Positions 36,321 to 45,140 of a stretch of DNA of 64,000 bases are shown piece by piece. The notes below the pieces were generated by a model. That model was not told where the DNA came from, made no database searches, and saw only the letters and a program-made list of their open reading frames with translations. The DNA is from Herbiconiux ginsengi. GTDB taxonomy: Bacteria > Actinomycetota > Actinomycetes > Actinomycetales > Microbacteriaceae. Position numbers and translations under genes: made by a program. The stretch spans positions 434,001-498,000 of the forward strand of contig NZ_FNPZ01000003.1 of assembly GCF_900107435.1 (NCBI RefSeq). Reading direction: 5' to 3'. The first letter of the stretch is position 1, and every line of letters begins with the position of its first letter.

Positions 36321-37354
36321 GCCATTATCTCCGGAGAGGCTGAGCATCCTTCGACCTGCTGAGTGGGATGGGCAGAGGGCGGAGCATCCGGCCGAGCATC
36401 CGCCGTCTGCCGCTGGGCCAGGGCGCCTTCGACCAGCAGATCGAGCAGCTCGGAGTAGCGGATGCCGGCCGCCGCGAACATCCGCGGCACCTGCGATTGC
36501 GCGGTGAAACCGGGAGTGGTGTTGACCTCGTTGAGCACCGGTCCGTCGGAGGTGAGGAAGAAGTCGATCCGGGCGACGCCCGAGCAGTCGAGGGCGTCGT
36601 ACATCCGTTCCGCCGCCCGCTCGAGCTCCCAGCGCTCCTCGTCGTGCAGCACCGCCGGAACCCGGAAGACGGCGTGTCCGCCGTACTTGGTGCCGCGGTC
36701 GAACACGCCGTCGACCACGATCTCCAACGGCGGTGTGACGATCGTCGCGCCGCCGGCCAGACGCAGCACCGCGACATCGATCTCGCGGCCCTCGAGTCGC
36801 TCTTCGACGAGGATGTGGTCGTCGACGGCGAGCGCGGCCGCGACGGCATCGGTGAGCGCGGCCGCCGAGGTCACGAGCGACACCCCGACGCTCGATCCGG
36901 CCGACACCGGCTTCACGACCACGGGCTCCCGGAAGCGATAGGCGTGCGCCGTGGTGCGGTCCAGCAGCACGGCAGCGGCGGTGGGGATGCCGGCGGCGTT
37001 CGCGAGCAGTTTGGTGACGCGCTTGTCCATGCCGATCGCCCCCGCGCCGATGCCCGACCCGACGTAGGGCACGCCGGTCAGCTCGCAGAGAGCGGCGAGG
37101 GCGCCGTCTTCGCCGAGTCGCCCGTGCACCATGGGGATCGCGACGTCGCATCCGCGGAGCACGTCGATCGCGCGCGCCAAGCCGATCTCGATCCCCGCGT
37201 CGTCGCGCCAGTGCCCGGCCCGGTCGATGGTGAGGGCGATGACGTCGTAGCGCGATCGGTCGAGCCCCGCCGCGACCGCTGCGGCCGAGGCCAGCGACAC
37301 CTCGTGCTCGGGGTTGCGTCCGCCGCCGATCACGACGGCCTGCAGGCGGCTCAC
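36317..37354 (-). CDS. ddl: D-alanine--D-alanine ligase family protein
   Basis: A 345-residue ATP-grasp ligase making D-Ala-D-X dipeptide for peptidoglycan. Seen are MVHGRLGEDGALAALCE, GSGIGAGAIGMDKRVTK, VVKPVSAGSSVGVSLV and the metal/ATP motif VLNEVNTTPGF. The omega-loop reads FDRGTKY, retaining the Lys-Tyr of D-Ala-D-Ala ligases (DdlB Tyr216 position), while the VPAVLHDEER and PRMFAAAGI segments look like VanA-group ligases. GTG at 37354 overlaps the alr stop. A Pro/Ala-rich 25-residue tail is unusual. It may be the only ddl of the cell or a second copy. Confidence 0.92.
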   Translation of the reverse strand: MSRLQAVVIGGGRNPEHEVSLASAAAVAAGLDRSRYDVIALTIDRAGHWRDDAGIEIGLARAIDVLRGCDVAIPMVHGRLGEDGALAALCELTGVPYVGSGIGAGAIGMDKRVTKLLANAAGIPTAAAVLLDRTTAHAYRFREPVVVKPVSAGSSVGVSLVTSAAALTDAVAAALAVDDHILVEERLEGREIDVAVLRLAGGATIVTPPLEIVVDGVFDRGTKYGGHAVFRVPAVLHDEERWELERAAERMYDALDCSGVARIDFFLTSDGPVLNEVNTTPGFTAQSQVPRMFAAAGIRYSELLDLLVEGALAQRQTADARPDAPPSAHPTQQVEGCSASPEIMA

Positions 37355-38529
37355 GCGACACCCCCGGTGGCCTGCAGCTGCAGCGGCTCGCCGGCCGAGC
37401 CGCGCCGCGATCCGCCCACCGTACGCCGTCGCACCCGGCTCCCGACGCGGGTGACGATCTCGTGCTCGATCGTGCCCGCCCAGTCCGCCCACTCGGTGAC
37501 CGTGGGTTCGCCCGATCCACCGGGCCCGAACACGGTGACCGATTCGCCCACGCCGGCGCCGGAATCGCCGAGGTCGATCACCGCCTGGTCCATCGACATC
37601 CGCCCGACCACTGGATGCCGCCGCCCCCGCACCAGCACCTCCGCCCGCCCGGTCGCACTGCGGGGCAGGCCGTCGGCGTAGCCGAGACCGATGAGTCCGA
37701 GCCGGGTCGAGCGTGGAGCCGCCCAGTCGTGCCCGTAGCCGACCGAGGTGCCGAGCGCGACCTTCCGCACGAGGAGCAGGGGTGCGGTGAGGGTCATCGG
37801 CGACGTGAGTCGCGCGGTGCGGGAGAGATCGATGCCCACCAGTCCGGCTCCCACCCGGCAGGCCGTGAAGTGGGTGCTCGGCAGGGTGAGGGTGGCCGAG
37901 GTCGCGGCGAGGTGGAGGATCTGCGGATCCAGGCCGGTGAGCCGGGCGACATCGAGCGCCCACTCGAAGAGCGCGCGGCCGAGGCGGTTGCTCGGTGCTC
38001 CGGGGTCGTCGCCGTCGGCGAGGTGACCCATCAGGCCCACCACCCGGATGCGGCCGGCGAGCTCGGCATGCCGCGCTTCGCGGCAGAGGTCGATCCAGCC
38101 GGTCGGCTCGGCGCCGTCGCGGGCCATGCCGGTGTCCAGGTGCAGGTGCACCCGGGCGACGCCCGTGGTGCCGGCGATCGATCGCAGGTGGTCGACGCTC
38201 GGAGCGGCGAGGTCGACACCGGCGTCGACGGCGCCCTGGTAGTCGTCTCCCGGATGGCTCAGCCAGCAGGTGATCGGCGCGGCGATGCCGGCTCGGCGCA
38301 GCGCGAGCGCCTCGTCGATCGTGGCGACGCCGAGCCGCGCGGCTCCGTTGGCCAGGGCCGTCTCGGCCACGGCGACGGCGCCGTGGCCGTAGCCGTCGGC
38401 CTTGACCACGGCCATCAGTTCGCCTGCGGTGCGCGCGGCGAAGAACCGGGTGTTGGCGGCGACCGCATCGAGGTCGACGGTGAGCAGCGGACCGGCGGCC
38501 GTGATCGCCGTCGAAGGGAGTGACGTCAT
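37351..38529 (-). CDS. alr: Alanine racemase
   Basis: A 392-residue PLP enzyme interconverting L- and D-Ala for cell-wall synthesis. The PLP lysine is in MAVVKADGYGHGA, the catalytic Tyr in SVGYGHDW, and RMSMDQAVIDLG and LIGLGYADGLPR are conserved in the C-terminal domain. It lacks the membrane domain of VanT serine racemases. ATG at 38529 is the likely start. GTGA coupling to ddl places the two D-Ala enzymes in one transcript with a sensor kinase and regulator. Confidence 0.93.
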   Translation of the reverse strand: MTSLPSTAITAAGPLLTVDLDAVAANTRFFAARTAGELMAVVKADGYGHGAVAVAETALANGAARLGVATIDEALALRRAGIAAPITCWLSHPGDDYQGAVDAGVDLAAPSVDHLRSIAGTTGVARVHLHLDTGMARDGAEPTGWIDLCREARHAELAGRIRVVGLMGHLADGDDPGAPSNRLGRALFEWALDVARLTGLDPQILHLAATSATLTLPSTHFTACRVGAGLVGIDLSRTARLTSPMTLTAPLLLVRKVALGTSVGYGHDWAAPRSTRLGLIGLGYADGLPRSATGRAEVLVRGRRHPVVGRMSMDQAVIDLGDSGAGVGESVTVFGPGGSGEPTVTEWADWAGTIEHEIVTRVGSRVRRRTVGGSRRGSAGEPLQLQATGGVA

Positions 38530-38621
38530 TCCCGGCACGTTACGGCGGCCGCAAGTGCCGCTGCATCCGCCGGAGGTACAGGCACGCCCACCGCTGGTAC
38601 CGATCGGCGCCGACGCCCCTT

Positions 38622-40001
38622 CTACGCGATGCGGATGAGCTTCTTGTTCACGAACTCTTCCAGTGCGAAGCGGCCCATCTCGCGGCCGGAGCCGGAGCGC
38701 TTCACGCCGCCGAAGGGCAGTTCGGCGGCGTCGCCGAGCACGAGGTTGATCCACACCATGCCGGCGTCGATCGCGTCCGCCACGCGGAGGGCCTGCTCGG
38801 GATCGGTGGTGTAGACGTAGGAGCCGAGGCCGAACGGGGTGTCGTTGGCCAGGCGCACGGCGTCGTCTTCGGAGGCCACCCGGTAGAGCGCGGCGACAGG
38901 GCCGAAGAACTCCTCGTGGTAGGCGTCCATCTGCGGGGTGACGTCGGCGAGCACGGTGGGGCCGAAGTAGTTGCCCGAGCGGGAGCCTTCGGCCAGCACG
39001 GTGGCGCCCTGCGCCTTGGCCCGGTCGACCTGCTCGCTGAGCCGCTCGGCTGCGGCGGCGGAGGAGAGCGGGCCCAGCACGGTGCCTTCGGCCATCGGGT
39101 CGGCGGGCTGCGCCGCGGTGAACGCCTCGGTGAACTTGGCGGCGAAGTCGTCGTAGAGGCCGTCGAGCACGATGAAGCGCTTGGCGGCATTGCAGGACTG
39201 GCCGTTGTTGTCGAGACGGGCGTTCACGGCATCCTGCACCGCCGCATCCACGTCGTCGGTGGAGAGCAGGATGAAGGGGTCGGAGCCGCCCATCTCGAGC
39301 ACGACCTTCTTGAGGTGCTTGCCCGCGAGCTCGGCCACGGCGGCGCCGGCCCGTTCGGATCCGGTGACCGAGACGCCCTGCACGCGGGGGTCGGCGATGA
39401 CGGTGGCGATCTGCGCGTTGGTGGCGTAGATGTTCACGTACACGCCCGCCGGTGCACCGACGGATGCGGCTGCCTCGGCGAAGATGTCGGCGATCGCGGC
39501 GGCCGACTCGGGGCACTGGGGTGCGTGCTTGAGCAGGATGGTGTTGCCGGCGACGATGTTCGGTCCGGCGAAGCGGGCGACCTGGTAGTAGGGGAAGTTC
39601 CACGGCATGATGCCCAGCAGCACACCGAGTCCGGCGCGGCGGATGAACGCGGAGCCGGTGCCGTCGGAGAGTTCGATGGGCTCGTCGGCGAGGAACTCGG
39701 CGCCGTTGTCGACGTAGTACTGGTAGATCGCGGCGGCGAAGTCGACCTCGCCGAGGGCCTGCTCGAGCGGCTTGCCCATCTCGCGCACCACGATCTCGGC
39801 GAGCTGCTCGCGGCGTTCGGTGTGCAATTCGGCGACCCGCGCGATCAGCGCCGCCCGCTCCGCCACACCGACCTTGCGCGACCAGCCCTCGAAGGCGTCA
39901 GAGGCGGCGCCGATCGCGGCCTCGAGCTCGCTGTCGCTGATCGTGGGGTACTCCCGCAGGGTTTCGCCCGTGGCGGGATTGATGACGGCGTAGTCGCTCA
40001 T
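38622..40001 (-). CDS. NAD(P)-dependent succinate-semialdehyde dehydrogenase-like aldehyde dehydrogenase
   Basis: A 459-residue aldehyde dehydrogenase. NAD contacts are in MPWNFPYYQVARF, the catalytic Glu in LEMGGSDPFIL and the nucleophile Cys in NNGQSCNAAKRF; the ending FGGVKRSGSGREMG is family-typical. The length and NGQSC motif resemble GabD2/SSADH enzymes that oxidise succinate semialdehyde to succinate. GAAGGAG precedes ATG 40001. It is transcribed towards alr but 92 bp away and probably independent. Confidence 0.88.
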   Translation of the reverse strand: MSDYAVINPATGETLREYPTISDSELEAAIGAASDAFEGWSRKVGVAERAALIARVAELHTERREQLAEIVVREMGKPLEQALGEVDFAAAIYQYYVDNGAEFLADEPIELSDGTGSAFIRRAGLGVLLGIMPWNFPYYQVARFAGPNIVAGNTILLKHAPQCPESAAAIADIFAEAAASVGAPAGVYVNIYATNAQIATVIADPRVQGVSVTGSERAGAAVAELAGKHLKKVVLEMGGSDPFILLSTDDVDAAVQDAVNARLDNNGQSCNAAKRFIVLDGLYDDFAAKFTEAFTAAQPADPMAEGTVLGPLSSAAAAERLSEQVDRAKAQGATVLAEGSRSGNYFGPTVLADVTPQMDAYHEEFFGPVAALYRVASEDDAVRLANDTPFGLGSYVYTTDPEQALRVADAIDAGMVWINLVLGDAAELPFGGVKRSGSGREMGRFALEEFVNKKLIRIA

Positions 40002-40107
40002 GTCGTGCTCCTTCGATGGTGCGGGGTTGAGAGATGGTATCGCTCGGCGGTCGGGCGTGGCACCGCCGATCTGGCAGGTCTCGCCGATTCTCGCGCCAAG
40101 TCGGCAA

Positions 40108-40881
40108 TCAGGCTTCGCCGCGCATCCGGCGGAGCCACAGCCGTCGCCCGTCGATGTACGGCTCGATGTCGGTCACGCGGAGGAGTGCGACGTCTTCGAA
40201 GGGCACGTCGCGGGCCACCACCGCGAGGGTGCGACCGCCGAGCGTCGTGGCCGCCCACCACACGGCGCCGCGCACCCAGACCTCGAACGGCTCGCGCCGG
40301 CCGTCGACCTTGAGGTCGACGATGCGGTCGGGCAGGTGCTCGGTGGGGGAGACGGGACGGTACCAGGAGGTGGTGCGCGCCTGGAGCAGGCTTTCGCGGT
40401 GGCGCAGCCGGTCCACGACGGCGCGACTGTCGCCGGTGCGCCAGTGCACGTGCACGTCGAAGGGGTCGGACAAGGCGGCGGCCGACGCCGCGACCGTCGA
40501 GGCACCCTCGGCGGCGGCGCTGCCGCCGGCGCCGGTGAGGCGTGCCTCGAGCGACGCGAGGGTGGCGGCGTCGTCGTCGGCGTCGGCGTGGTCGCGGGTC
40601 GCCGGGGAATCGCGGTAGCCGTCGCGATCGGATGCGAACCCACCCACCGCGGCGGGATCCTCGTCGGCTCGCGGGCTCGGCGGGATGACCGCGGGCATCG
40701 CCCGGGCATACGACAGCACGCGGGTCTGGCCGCCGAAATCCCACTCGGTCACCATCGAGAATCCGGGCCAGCGCACCAGGCCGAAGGCGTGGGTGGGCGC
40801 GAAGGTGGAGCGCAGTCGCGCATCCGTCTCGTCGACATGCGTCCAGAACTCGTCGGGTGTCAGTTGGCGACCGAACTGCAT
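40108..40881 (-). CDS. Hypothetical protein with acidic central insert
   Basis: A 257-residue soluble protein that I do not recognise. The N-terminal 80 residues and C-terminal 110 residues look globular (FDVHVHWRTGDSRAVVDRLRHRESLL; VDLKVDGRREPFEVWVRGAVWWAATTLGG), separated by a low-complexity Asp/Ala-rich stretch. ATG at 40881 is the nearest good start. It is divergent from the DedA gene across 97 bp. No function is proposed. Confidence 0.7.
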   Translation of the reverse strand: MQFGRQLTPDEFWTHVDETDARLRSTFAPTHAFGLVRWPGFSMVTEWDFGGQTRVLSYARAMPAVIPPSPRADEDPAAVGGFASDRDGYRDSPATRDHADADDDAATLASLEARLTGAGGSAAAEGASTVAASAAALSDPFDVHVHWRTGDSRAVVDRLRHRESLLQARTTSWYRPVSPTEHLPDRIVDLKVDGRREPFEVWVRGAVWWAATTLGGRTLAVVARDVPFEDVALLRVTDIEPYIDGRRLWLRRMRGEA

Positions 40882-40978
40882 GCTTCCAGCCTGCCACTCC
40901 GCAGGGCCCCTGTCGCCCACCGATCCGGCTGAGAATGCATGGATTCGCTGTGCAGGCGAACGCACTAGGGTCAGATCC

Positions 40979-41644
40979 ATGGCGCCCACCGACCTCTTCA
41001 ACATGCAGGGCGCCATCGAAGGTGCGGGAGCGTGGGGCCTTCTCATCGTCTGCGCGATCGTGTTCGCCGAGACGGGCCTCCTGATCGGTTTCTTCCTACC
41101 CGGCGACACCCTCCTCTTCTTCACCGGACTGCTCACCTTCACCGGGGCGATCCCGTTCCCGCTCGCGGTGGTCATCCTCTGCGTCTTCGTGGCCGCGTTC
41201 CTCGGCGACCAGCTCGGCTACGTGATCGGCCGGCGCGCCGGGCCGGCGATCTTCGAGCGGCGCGATTCCGGCATCTTCAGCCGCAAGAACGTCGACCGCA
41301 CGCAGGCCTTCTTCGACCGATTCGGCGGCTGGGCCGTCACCATCGCCCGCTTCGTCGGAGTGGTGCGCACCTTCGCCCCGGTCGCCGCCGGTGTCGGCAA
41401 GATGAAGTACACCCATTTCGCGGGGTTCAATGCCCTCGGAGCGGCGCTCTGGACGACGGCGATCATCGGGCTGGGCTACGCGCTCGGCTCGATCCCGTCG
41501 GTGGCGTCGATCGTCGAGCGCTACATGGAGTGGGTGCTGATCGGCATCGTCGTGCTGACCGTCGGTTCCGCCCTGTTCGCCTATCTCCGTCAGCGGGCAG
41601 CCGCTCGCAAATCGGGGGTTCGCAAGGCCGCCGACCAGGAGTAG
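40979..41644 (+). CDS. DedA family membrane protein
   Basis: A 221-residue DedA/VTT-domain protein with about five hydrophobic segments. ETGLLIGFFLPGDTLLFFTGLL is the N-terminal re-entrant motif (E and P-G-D), and FDRFGGWAVTIARFVGVVRTFAPVAAG the conserved R-F-x-P-x-x-R-like block. Relatives act as lipid-carrier flippases and affect envelope homeostasis. The tail RQRAAARKSG is basic. It starts at ATG 40979; a glycolipid-binding-like gene follows after 43 bp and may be cotranscribed. Confidence 0.92.
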   Translation: MAPTDLFNMQGAIEGAGAWGLLIVCAIVFAETGLLIGFFLPGDTLLFFTGLLTFTGAIPFPLAVVILCVFVAAFLGDQLGYVIGRRAGPAIFERRDSGIFSRKNVDRTQAFFDRFGGWAVTIARFVGVVRTFAPVAAGVGKMKYTHFAGFNALGAALWTTAIIGLGYALGSIPSVASIVERYMEWVLIGIVVLTVGSALFAYLRQRAAARKSGVRKAADQE

Positions 41645-41687
41645 ATTTCTTCGCACAGGATTCGCCCGACCGGCCGGGGGTGATGCG

Positions 41688-42260
41688 ATGGAGAGCGTGA
41701 CGCGCTCGCTCGCCTGGGCGCCCGCATCCGGAACCGGGCTCGAAGAGACCACGGTGATCATCGACGACGGCGGATGCGTCGCCGTGGGTCACATCGTGGG
41801 CACCGATCCGGTCCCCTTCGACGTGTACTACCGGGTGGAGGTCGACGAACTGTGGCGCACCCGGTACGTCTGCGTCTCCGAGACGTCGAGCAGTCGCTGC
41901 GTGGAGATGCGCTCGCGGGGCGAGGGCCGCTGGACGAGCGACGACGGACGCCTGCTGCGCCACCTGGATGCCGCGATCGACGTCGACATCAGCGCGACCC
42001 CGTTCAGCAACACGCTGCCCGTGCGACGGCTCGGGATTGAGGTGGGTCAGAGCGCCGACATCGTGAGCGCCTACGTCGATGTGCCGACGATGACGGTCAC
42101 GGCCGACCCGCAGCGCTACACCCGGCTGCTGCCCGACGTCTACCGCTACCAGTCGCTCGACAGCGACTTCACGCGCGACGTGGTGGTCGACGAGTTCGGG
42201 TTCGTCGTGGAGTACCCGGGCCTCTTCTCCCGGGTGCCGGCCGGCGTCGAGCCCGTCTGA
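41688..42260 (+). CDS. Putative glycolipid-binding domain protein
   Basis: A 190-residue beta-rich soluble protein of the PF06475 type: YYRVEVDELWRTRYVCV, GRWTSDDGRLLRHLDAAIDVDISATPFSNTLPVRRL (cited by its W-T-DG-L-D-A-DVDI-TP-T-P-RR pattern) and QRYTRLLPDVYRYQSLDSDFT. The sequence fits well along its full length. The structural fold is related to LolA-like lipid binders. AGGGGGTG lies at the ribosome-site position. Function in the cell is unproved. Confidence 0.85.
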   Translation: MESVTRSLAWAPASGTGLEETTVIIDDGGCVAVGHIVGTDPVPFDVYYRVEVDELWRTRYVCVSETSSSRCVEMRSRGEGRWTSDDGRLLRHLDAAIDVDISATPFSNTLPVRRLGIEVGQSADIVSAYVDVPTMTVTADPQRYTRLLPDVYRYQSLDSDFTRDVVVDEFGFVVEYPGLFSRVPAGVEPV

Positions 42261-42271
42261 CCCCGACTTCT

Positions 42272-42317
42272 CGCCCCTTCCCGCCCAAGAATCTCGGATT
42301 CAAGGCGTTTCGGGGCA
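42272..42317. terminator. Composite hairpin between convergent genes
   Basis: An inner stem GAATC/GATTC (42289-42293 with 42297-42301) sits within outer pairing of GCCCC...CGCC with GGCG...GGGGC. It fills the 67-bp gap between the convergent glycolipid-binding gene and the ABC permease gene and is a plausible bidirectional terminator. Confidence 0.55.
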
Positions 42318-42327
42318 AGGAGTTCCT

Positions 42328-43059
42328 TCAGGCGGTGCGCCGGCGCAAGGTGAGGGAGCCCAGCACGATCGCGCCCACGGCGAAGGCGGCGATGACGAGC
42401 AGGTCGAGGCCCACCTCACCCACCGCGTCGCCGGCCGCTACGGAGTTCAGGGCGTCGACCGCGTAGGAGAGGGGCAGCCAGTCGGAGACGGCCTGCAGCA
42501 CCTCCGGCATCTGATCGCGGGGCAACAGGATGCCGCCGAGAAGCACCTGGGGGAACACGAGCGCCGGCATGAACTGCACCACCTGGAACTCCGTGCGCGC
42601 GAAGGCGCTCGCGAGCAGACCGAGTGCGGTGCCGAGGATGGCGTCGGCCACGGCGACCACGACGAGCAGCCCGATCGGGCCCTCCACCTCCAGTCCGCAC
42701 ACCCAGACCGCGAATCCCACCGCGACGAGAGCCTGCGCGATGGCGAGCAGCGAGAAGGCGAGGGCGTAGCCGAGGATGAAGTCCGATCGGCCGATCGGCA
42801 GGGTCAGCAGACGCTCGAGTGTGCCGGAGCGGCGCTCCCGGAGGGTGGAGACGCTCGTCACGAGGAACATGGTGATGAACGGGAAGAGGCCGAGCACGGC
42901 CGGGCCGATCTGCTGGAAGGTGCCGGTGTCGGTGAAGAGCCAGGCGATCAGGCCGATCAGGAGGCTCGGCACCACGAGCAGCAGAGCGATGGTGCGCGGA
43001 TCGTGGCGGATCTGCAGCAGCACCCGGCCGGTGGTGGCGAGGGTTCGGCGGGCGTTCAT
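42328..43059 (-). CDS. ABC-2 type exporter permease
   Basis: A 243-residue DrrB-like permease with six membrane helices. GLFPFITMFLVTSVSTLRERRSGTLERLLTLP carries the ABC-2 hallmark ERxxGTLExLLxxP, and FPQVLLGGILLPRDQMPEVLQAVSDWLPLSYAVD the second conserved segment. It overlaps the ATPase gene (ATGA). It would export a drug or lipid with the ATPase; the adjacent TetR gene suggests inducible resistance. Confidence 0.93.
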   Translation of the reverse strand: MNARRTLATTGRVLLQIRHDPRTIALLLVVPSLLIGLIAWLFTDTGTFQQIGPAVLGLFPFITMFLVTSVSTLRERRSGTLERLLTLPIGRSDFILGYALAFSLLAIAQALVAVGFAVWVCGLEVEGPIGLLVVVAVADAILGTALGLLASAFARTEFQVVQFMPALVFPQVLLGGILLPRDQMPEVLQAVSDWLPLSYAVDALNSVAAGDAVGEVGLDLLVIAAFAVGAIVLGSLTLRRRTA

Positions 43060-43784
43060 GCGGCACCGCCGGGCTCGGCGGCGACGAGCCTCAGGAAGGC
43101 GTCCTCCGCATCCGTCGCCCCGGTCGCGGCGAGCAGGGCGGGGAGCGTGTCGTCGGCGAGCACGGTGCCCTCCCGCAGCAGGATCAGGCGGTCGCAGCGG
43201 GTCGCCTCGTCCATGACGTGGCTCGAGACGAGGAGGGTGGTGCCGGCGTCACAGAGAGCGCGGAACTCGTTCCAGAGCTGCACGCGGAGCACCGGATCCA
43301 GTCCCACGGTCGGCTCGTCGAGCACGAGCAGTTCGGGTTCGCCGAGAAGCGCCGCAGCGAGCGAGACGCGGCTCCGCTGACCGCCGGAGAGCGACGCGAC
43401 GAGCCGGCCGCCGAGATCGGCGAGGCCGGTGGCGTCGAGCACGCGCTCGACATCGCCCCGGGGTGCGCCCACGATGGAACGGAAATAGCCGAGGTTCTGA
43501 CGCACGGTGAGGTCGTCGTAGACGCTCGCCTCCTGCGTGACGTACCCCACGCGCCGGCGGAGCGCGGCCGAACCGGCGGGGGAGCCGAGCACGGTGACCT
43601 GCCCTCCGGTGATGCGCTGTGCGCCGACGATCGAGCGCAGGAGAGTGGTCTTGCCGCTTCCGCTGGGGCCCAGCACGGCGACCAGGCTGCCCGACTGGAT
43701 GCGCAGGTCGACGTCGTGCAGCGCCTCCTCGCGGCCCCGCCGCACGCGCAGGGCGTCGCACTCGATCGCGAGCGAATTCACCAT
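43056..43784 (-). CDS. ABC exporter ATP-binding protein
   Basis: A 242-residue ATPase: Walker A GPSGSGKTT, Q-loop VTQEASVYDDLT, signature LSGGQRSR, Walker B LLVLDEPTVGLDP, switch His in VSSHVMDEA. This is the DrrA/CcmA-type exporter pattern. ATG at 43784 is chosen as the nearest start before the first conserved strand. It lies 63 bp downstream of a TetR gene on the same strand and couples to the permease. Confidence 0.94.
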   Translation of the reverse strand: MVNSLAIECDALRVRRGREEALHDVDLRIQSGSLVAVLGPSGSGKTTLLRSIVGAQRITGGQVTVLGSPAGSAALRRRVGYVTQEASVYDDLTVRQNLGYFRSIVGAPRGDVERVLDATGLADLGGRLVASLSGGQRSRVSLAAALLGEPELLVLDEPTVGLDPVLRVQLWNEFRALCDAGTTLLVSSHVMDEATRCDRLILLREGTVLADDTLPALLAATGATDAEDAFLRLVAAEPGGAA

Positions 43785-43847
43785 GTGATGAATTATTCGA
43801 CCCGAGACCCTCGGCGTCAAGAGTGTGCGGGAAGCATCCGTTCGCCG

Positions 43848-44507
43848 TCAGTCGTCGGTACGGGCGGCGATGCCCTCCGGATCGCCCGCGAGATGCCACT
43901 GGATGACCGGTCCGACCCGACGGACGAGCTCGTCGACGGGTGCGCTCGCGAGGGGTTCGACTCGGAGTCCGTAGCGGGCCACGATCAGGCCCACGATCTG
44001 CGAGGCGGCGAGCGTGGCACGGAGTTCGCCATCGTCTCCCGCATCGTCGCCGAACTCCTGGGCCACTTGATGCAGCACCTCGCGCACGAGGAACTGCCGC
44101 AGGATGCCGGCCGCGAACGGCTGTCGAAGGGCGGTGGCGATGATGCCCAGCACTCGGCCCTGCGCCGGCTCGGAGTCGAGGGTGGTGAGCAGGATGCGCA
44201 CGAGCGCCTCTCCGACCTGGTCACGCGGGCCGCGGAGCACCTCGGCGAGAACGCGGTCGGGCCGCACCGGAGCCCCGATGCTCTCCGTGAACAAGGCCGC
44301 CTTGTCGTCGAAGTAATGGTGCAGGAGTGCGGGATCGACGCCGGCCCGCCGGGCGACCGCCCGCATCGACACGGCGTCGTATCCGTGTGCGGAGAACTCG
44401 GCGGTGGCGGCCTCGAGGATCATGCTGCGTGTGTCGCCCCGCGCTGCGCGTCGCCGCCCGCGTCGCCGCCCGCCGAGTTCCGCATCCTCGTGACCCGATC
44501 CCGCCAT
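43848..44507 (-). CDS. TetR family regulator
   Basis: A 219-residue regulator with an Arg-rich start, HTH at about residues 27-72 (ILEAATAEFSAHGYDAVSMRAVARRAG and LLHHYFDDKAALF), and a ligand domain of the TetR_C type found with ABC exporters. Same strand and just upstream of the exporter genes, so it likely represses them together with itself. Confidence 0.92.
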   Translation of the reverse strand: MAGSGHEDAELGGRRRGRRRAARGDTRSMILEAATAEFSAHGYDAVSMRAVARRAGVDPALLHHYFDDKAALFTESIGAPVRPDRVLAEVLRGPRDQVGEALVRILLTTLDSEPAQGRVLGIIATALRQPFAAGILRQFLVREVLHQVAQEFGDDAGDDGELRATLAASQIVGLIVARYGLRVEPLASAPVDELVRRVGPVIQWHLAGDPEGIAARTDD

Positions 44508-44565
44508 GCCGAGAGCCTACCCGCCGCCTCGCTCTGGGTGCGGGCGCTCCCGGAACGCACGCAGC

Positions 44566-45042
44566 TCAGAGCAGGCGCAGCTTCTTCACGAGGGCGTCGA
44601 CGGTGGCGCGCGGGCCCACGACGCTGAGGGCGCACACCGCGAGGTCGGCCGGTGCGGTCTCGGCGAGGGTGGCGAGGTAGTCGTCGTACACGCGGGTCGT
44701 CTGCGCACTGAGCGGCATGTCGGCCAGCCAGACACCGTCGGCGGCGATCGCCTTGGTGCGCACGTTCTCGAGCCGCTCGGCGGTGGTGCCGAGCACCGTG
44801 CATCCGGCCCAGGGCAGTCCCGGATGCGCCTGACCGCTCGCGTCCGTGCCGTCCGGCCCCTCGAGCCCGCCGATCGCGACCCCGGTGGCCGACGCGACGC
44901 ACGCCACCGCGTTCACCATGCGCCCGGGCGGCAGGGCGGTGTCGACCACGATCGCCCACTTCAGGCGGGCGGATCGGGTGGACTCGCCGGTCTCGATCTC
45001 GTCGACGGCGAAGGCGGGTGGCGTCGGATGCTCGATGGTCAC
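44566..45042 (-). CDS. DUF2000 family protein
   Basis: A 158-residue protein of the DUF2000 (PTH2-fold-like) family: RLKWAIVVDTALPPGRMVNAVACVA near the N-terminus and CTVLGTTAERLENVRTKAIA, VVDALVKKLRLL-like ending. GTG at 45042 has GAGGAGAA at ideal spacing. Function unknown. It is divergent from an Lrp-type regulator by 98 bp, an arrangement that usually means the regulator controls it. Confidence 0.85.
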   Translation of the reverse strand: MTIEHPTPPAFAVDEIETGESTRSARLKWAIVVDTALPPGRMVNAVACVASATGVAIGGLEGPDGTDASGQAHPGLPWAGCTVLGTTAERLENVRTKAIAADGVWLADMPLSAQTTRVYDDYLATLAETAPADLAVCALSVVGPRATVDALVKKLRLL

Positions 45043-45082
45043 GGTTCTCCTCAATTCGGCTGGCGAGGAAGAGGGTAAGCAC

Positions 45083-45095
45083 ACATCCGAGATGT
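45083..45095. promoter_or_regulatory. Short inverted repeat in the DUF2000/Lrp divergent region
   Basis: ACATC-N3-GATGT is a perfect 5-bp inverted repeat about 40 bp from each of the two divergent starts. An AT-rich stretch ACTTAATACGATCT (45111-45124) nearby may be the promoter of the Lrp gene. It is a candidate site for the Lrp-type regulator. Confidence 0.4.
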
Positions 45096-45140
45096 CTACA
45101 ATGTGGCCGTACTTAATACGATCTGAGAGGATTTTCCGCG

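Noticed and set aside
36317-37354. Ligase as a vancomycin-resistance D-Ala-D-Lac enzyme
   Set aside because: The omega-loop keeps the Lys-Tyr of D-Ala-D-Ala ligases, and VanH and VanX homologues are absent.
36321-37520. An apparent N-terminal extension of the sensor kinase of about 400 residues
   Set aside because: It is an Arg-rich out-of-phase reading of ddl. The kinase has its own ATG at 36320 with GGAG and the ATGA overlap with ddl.
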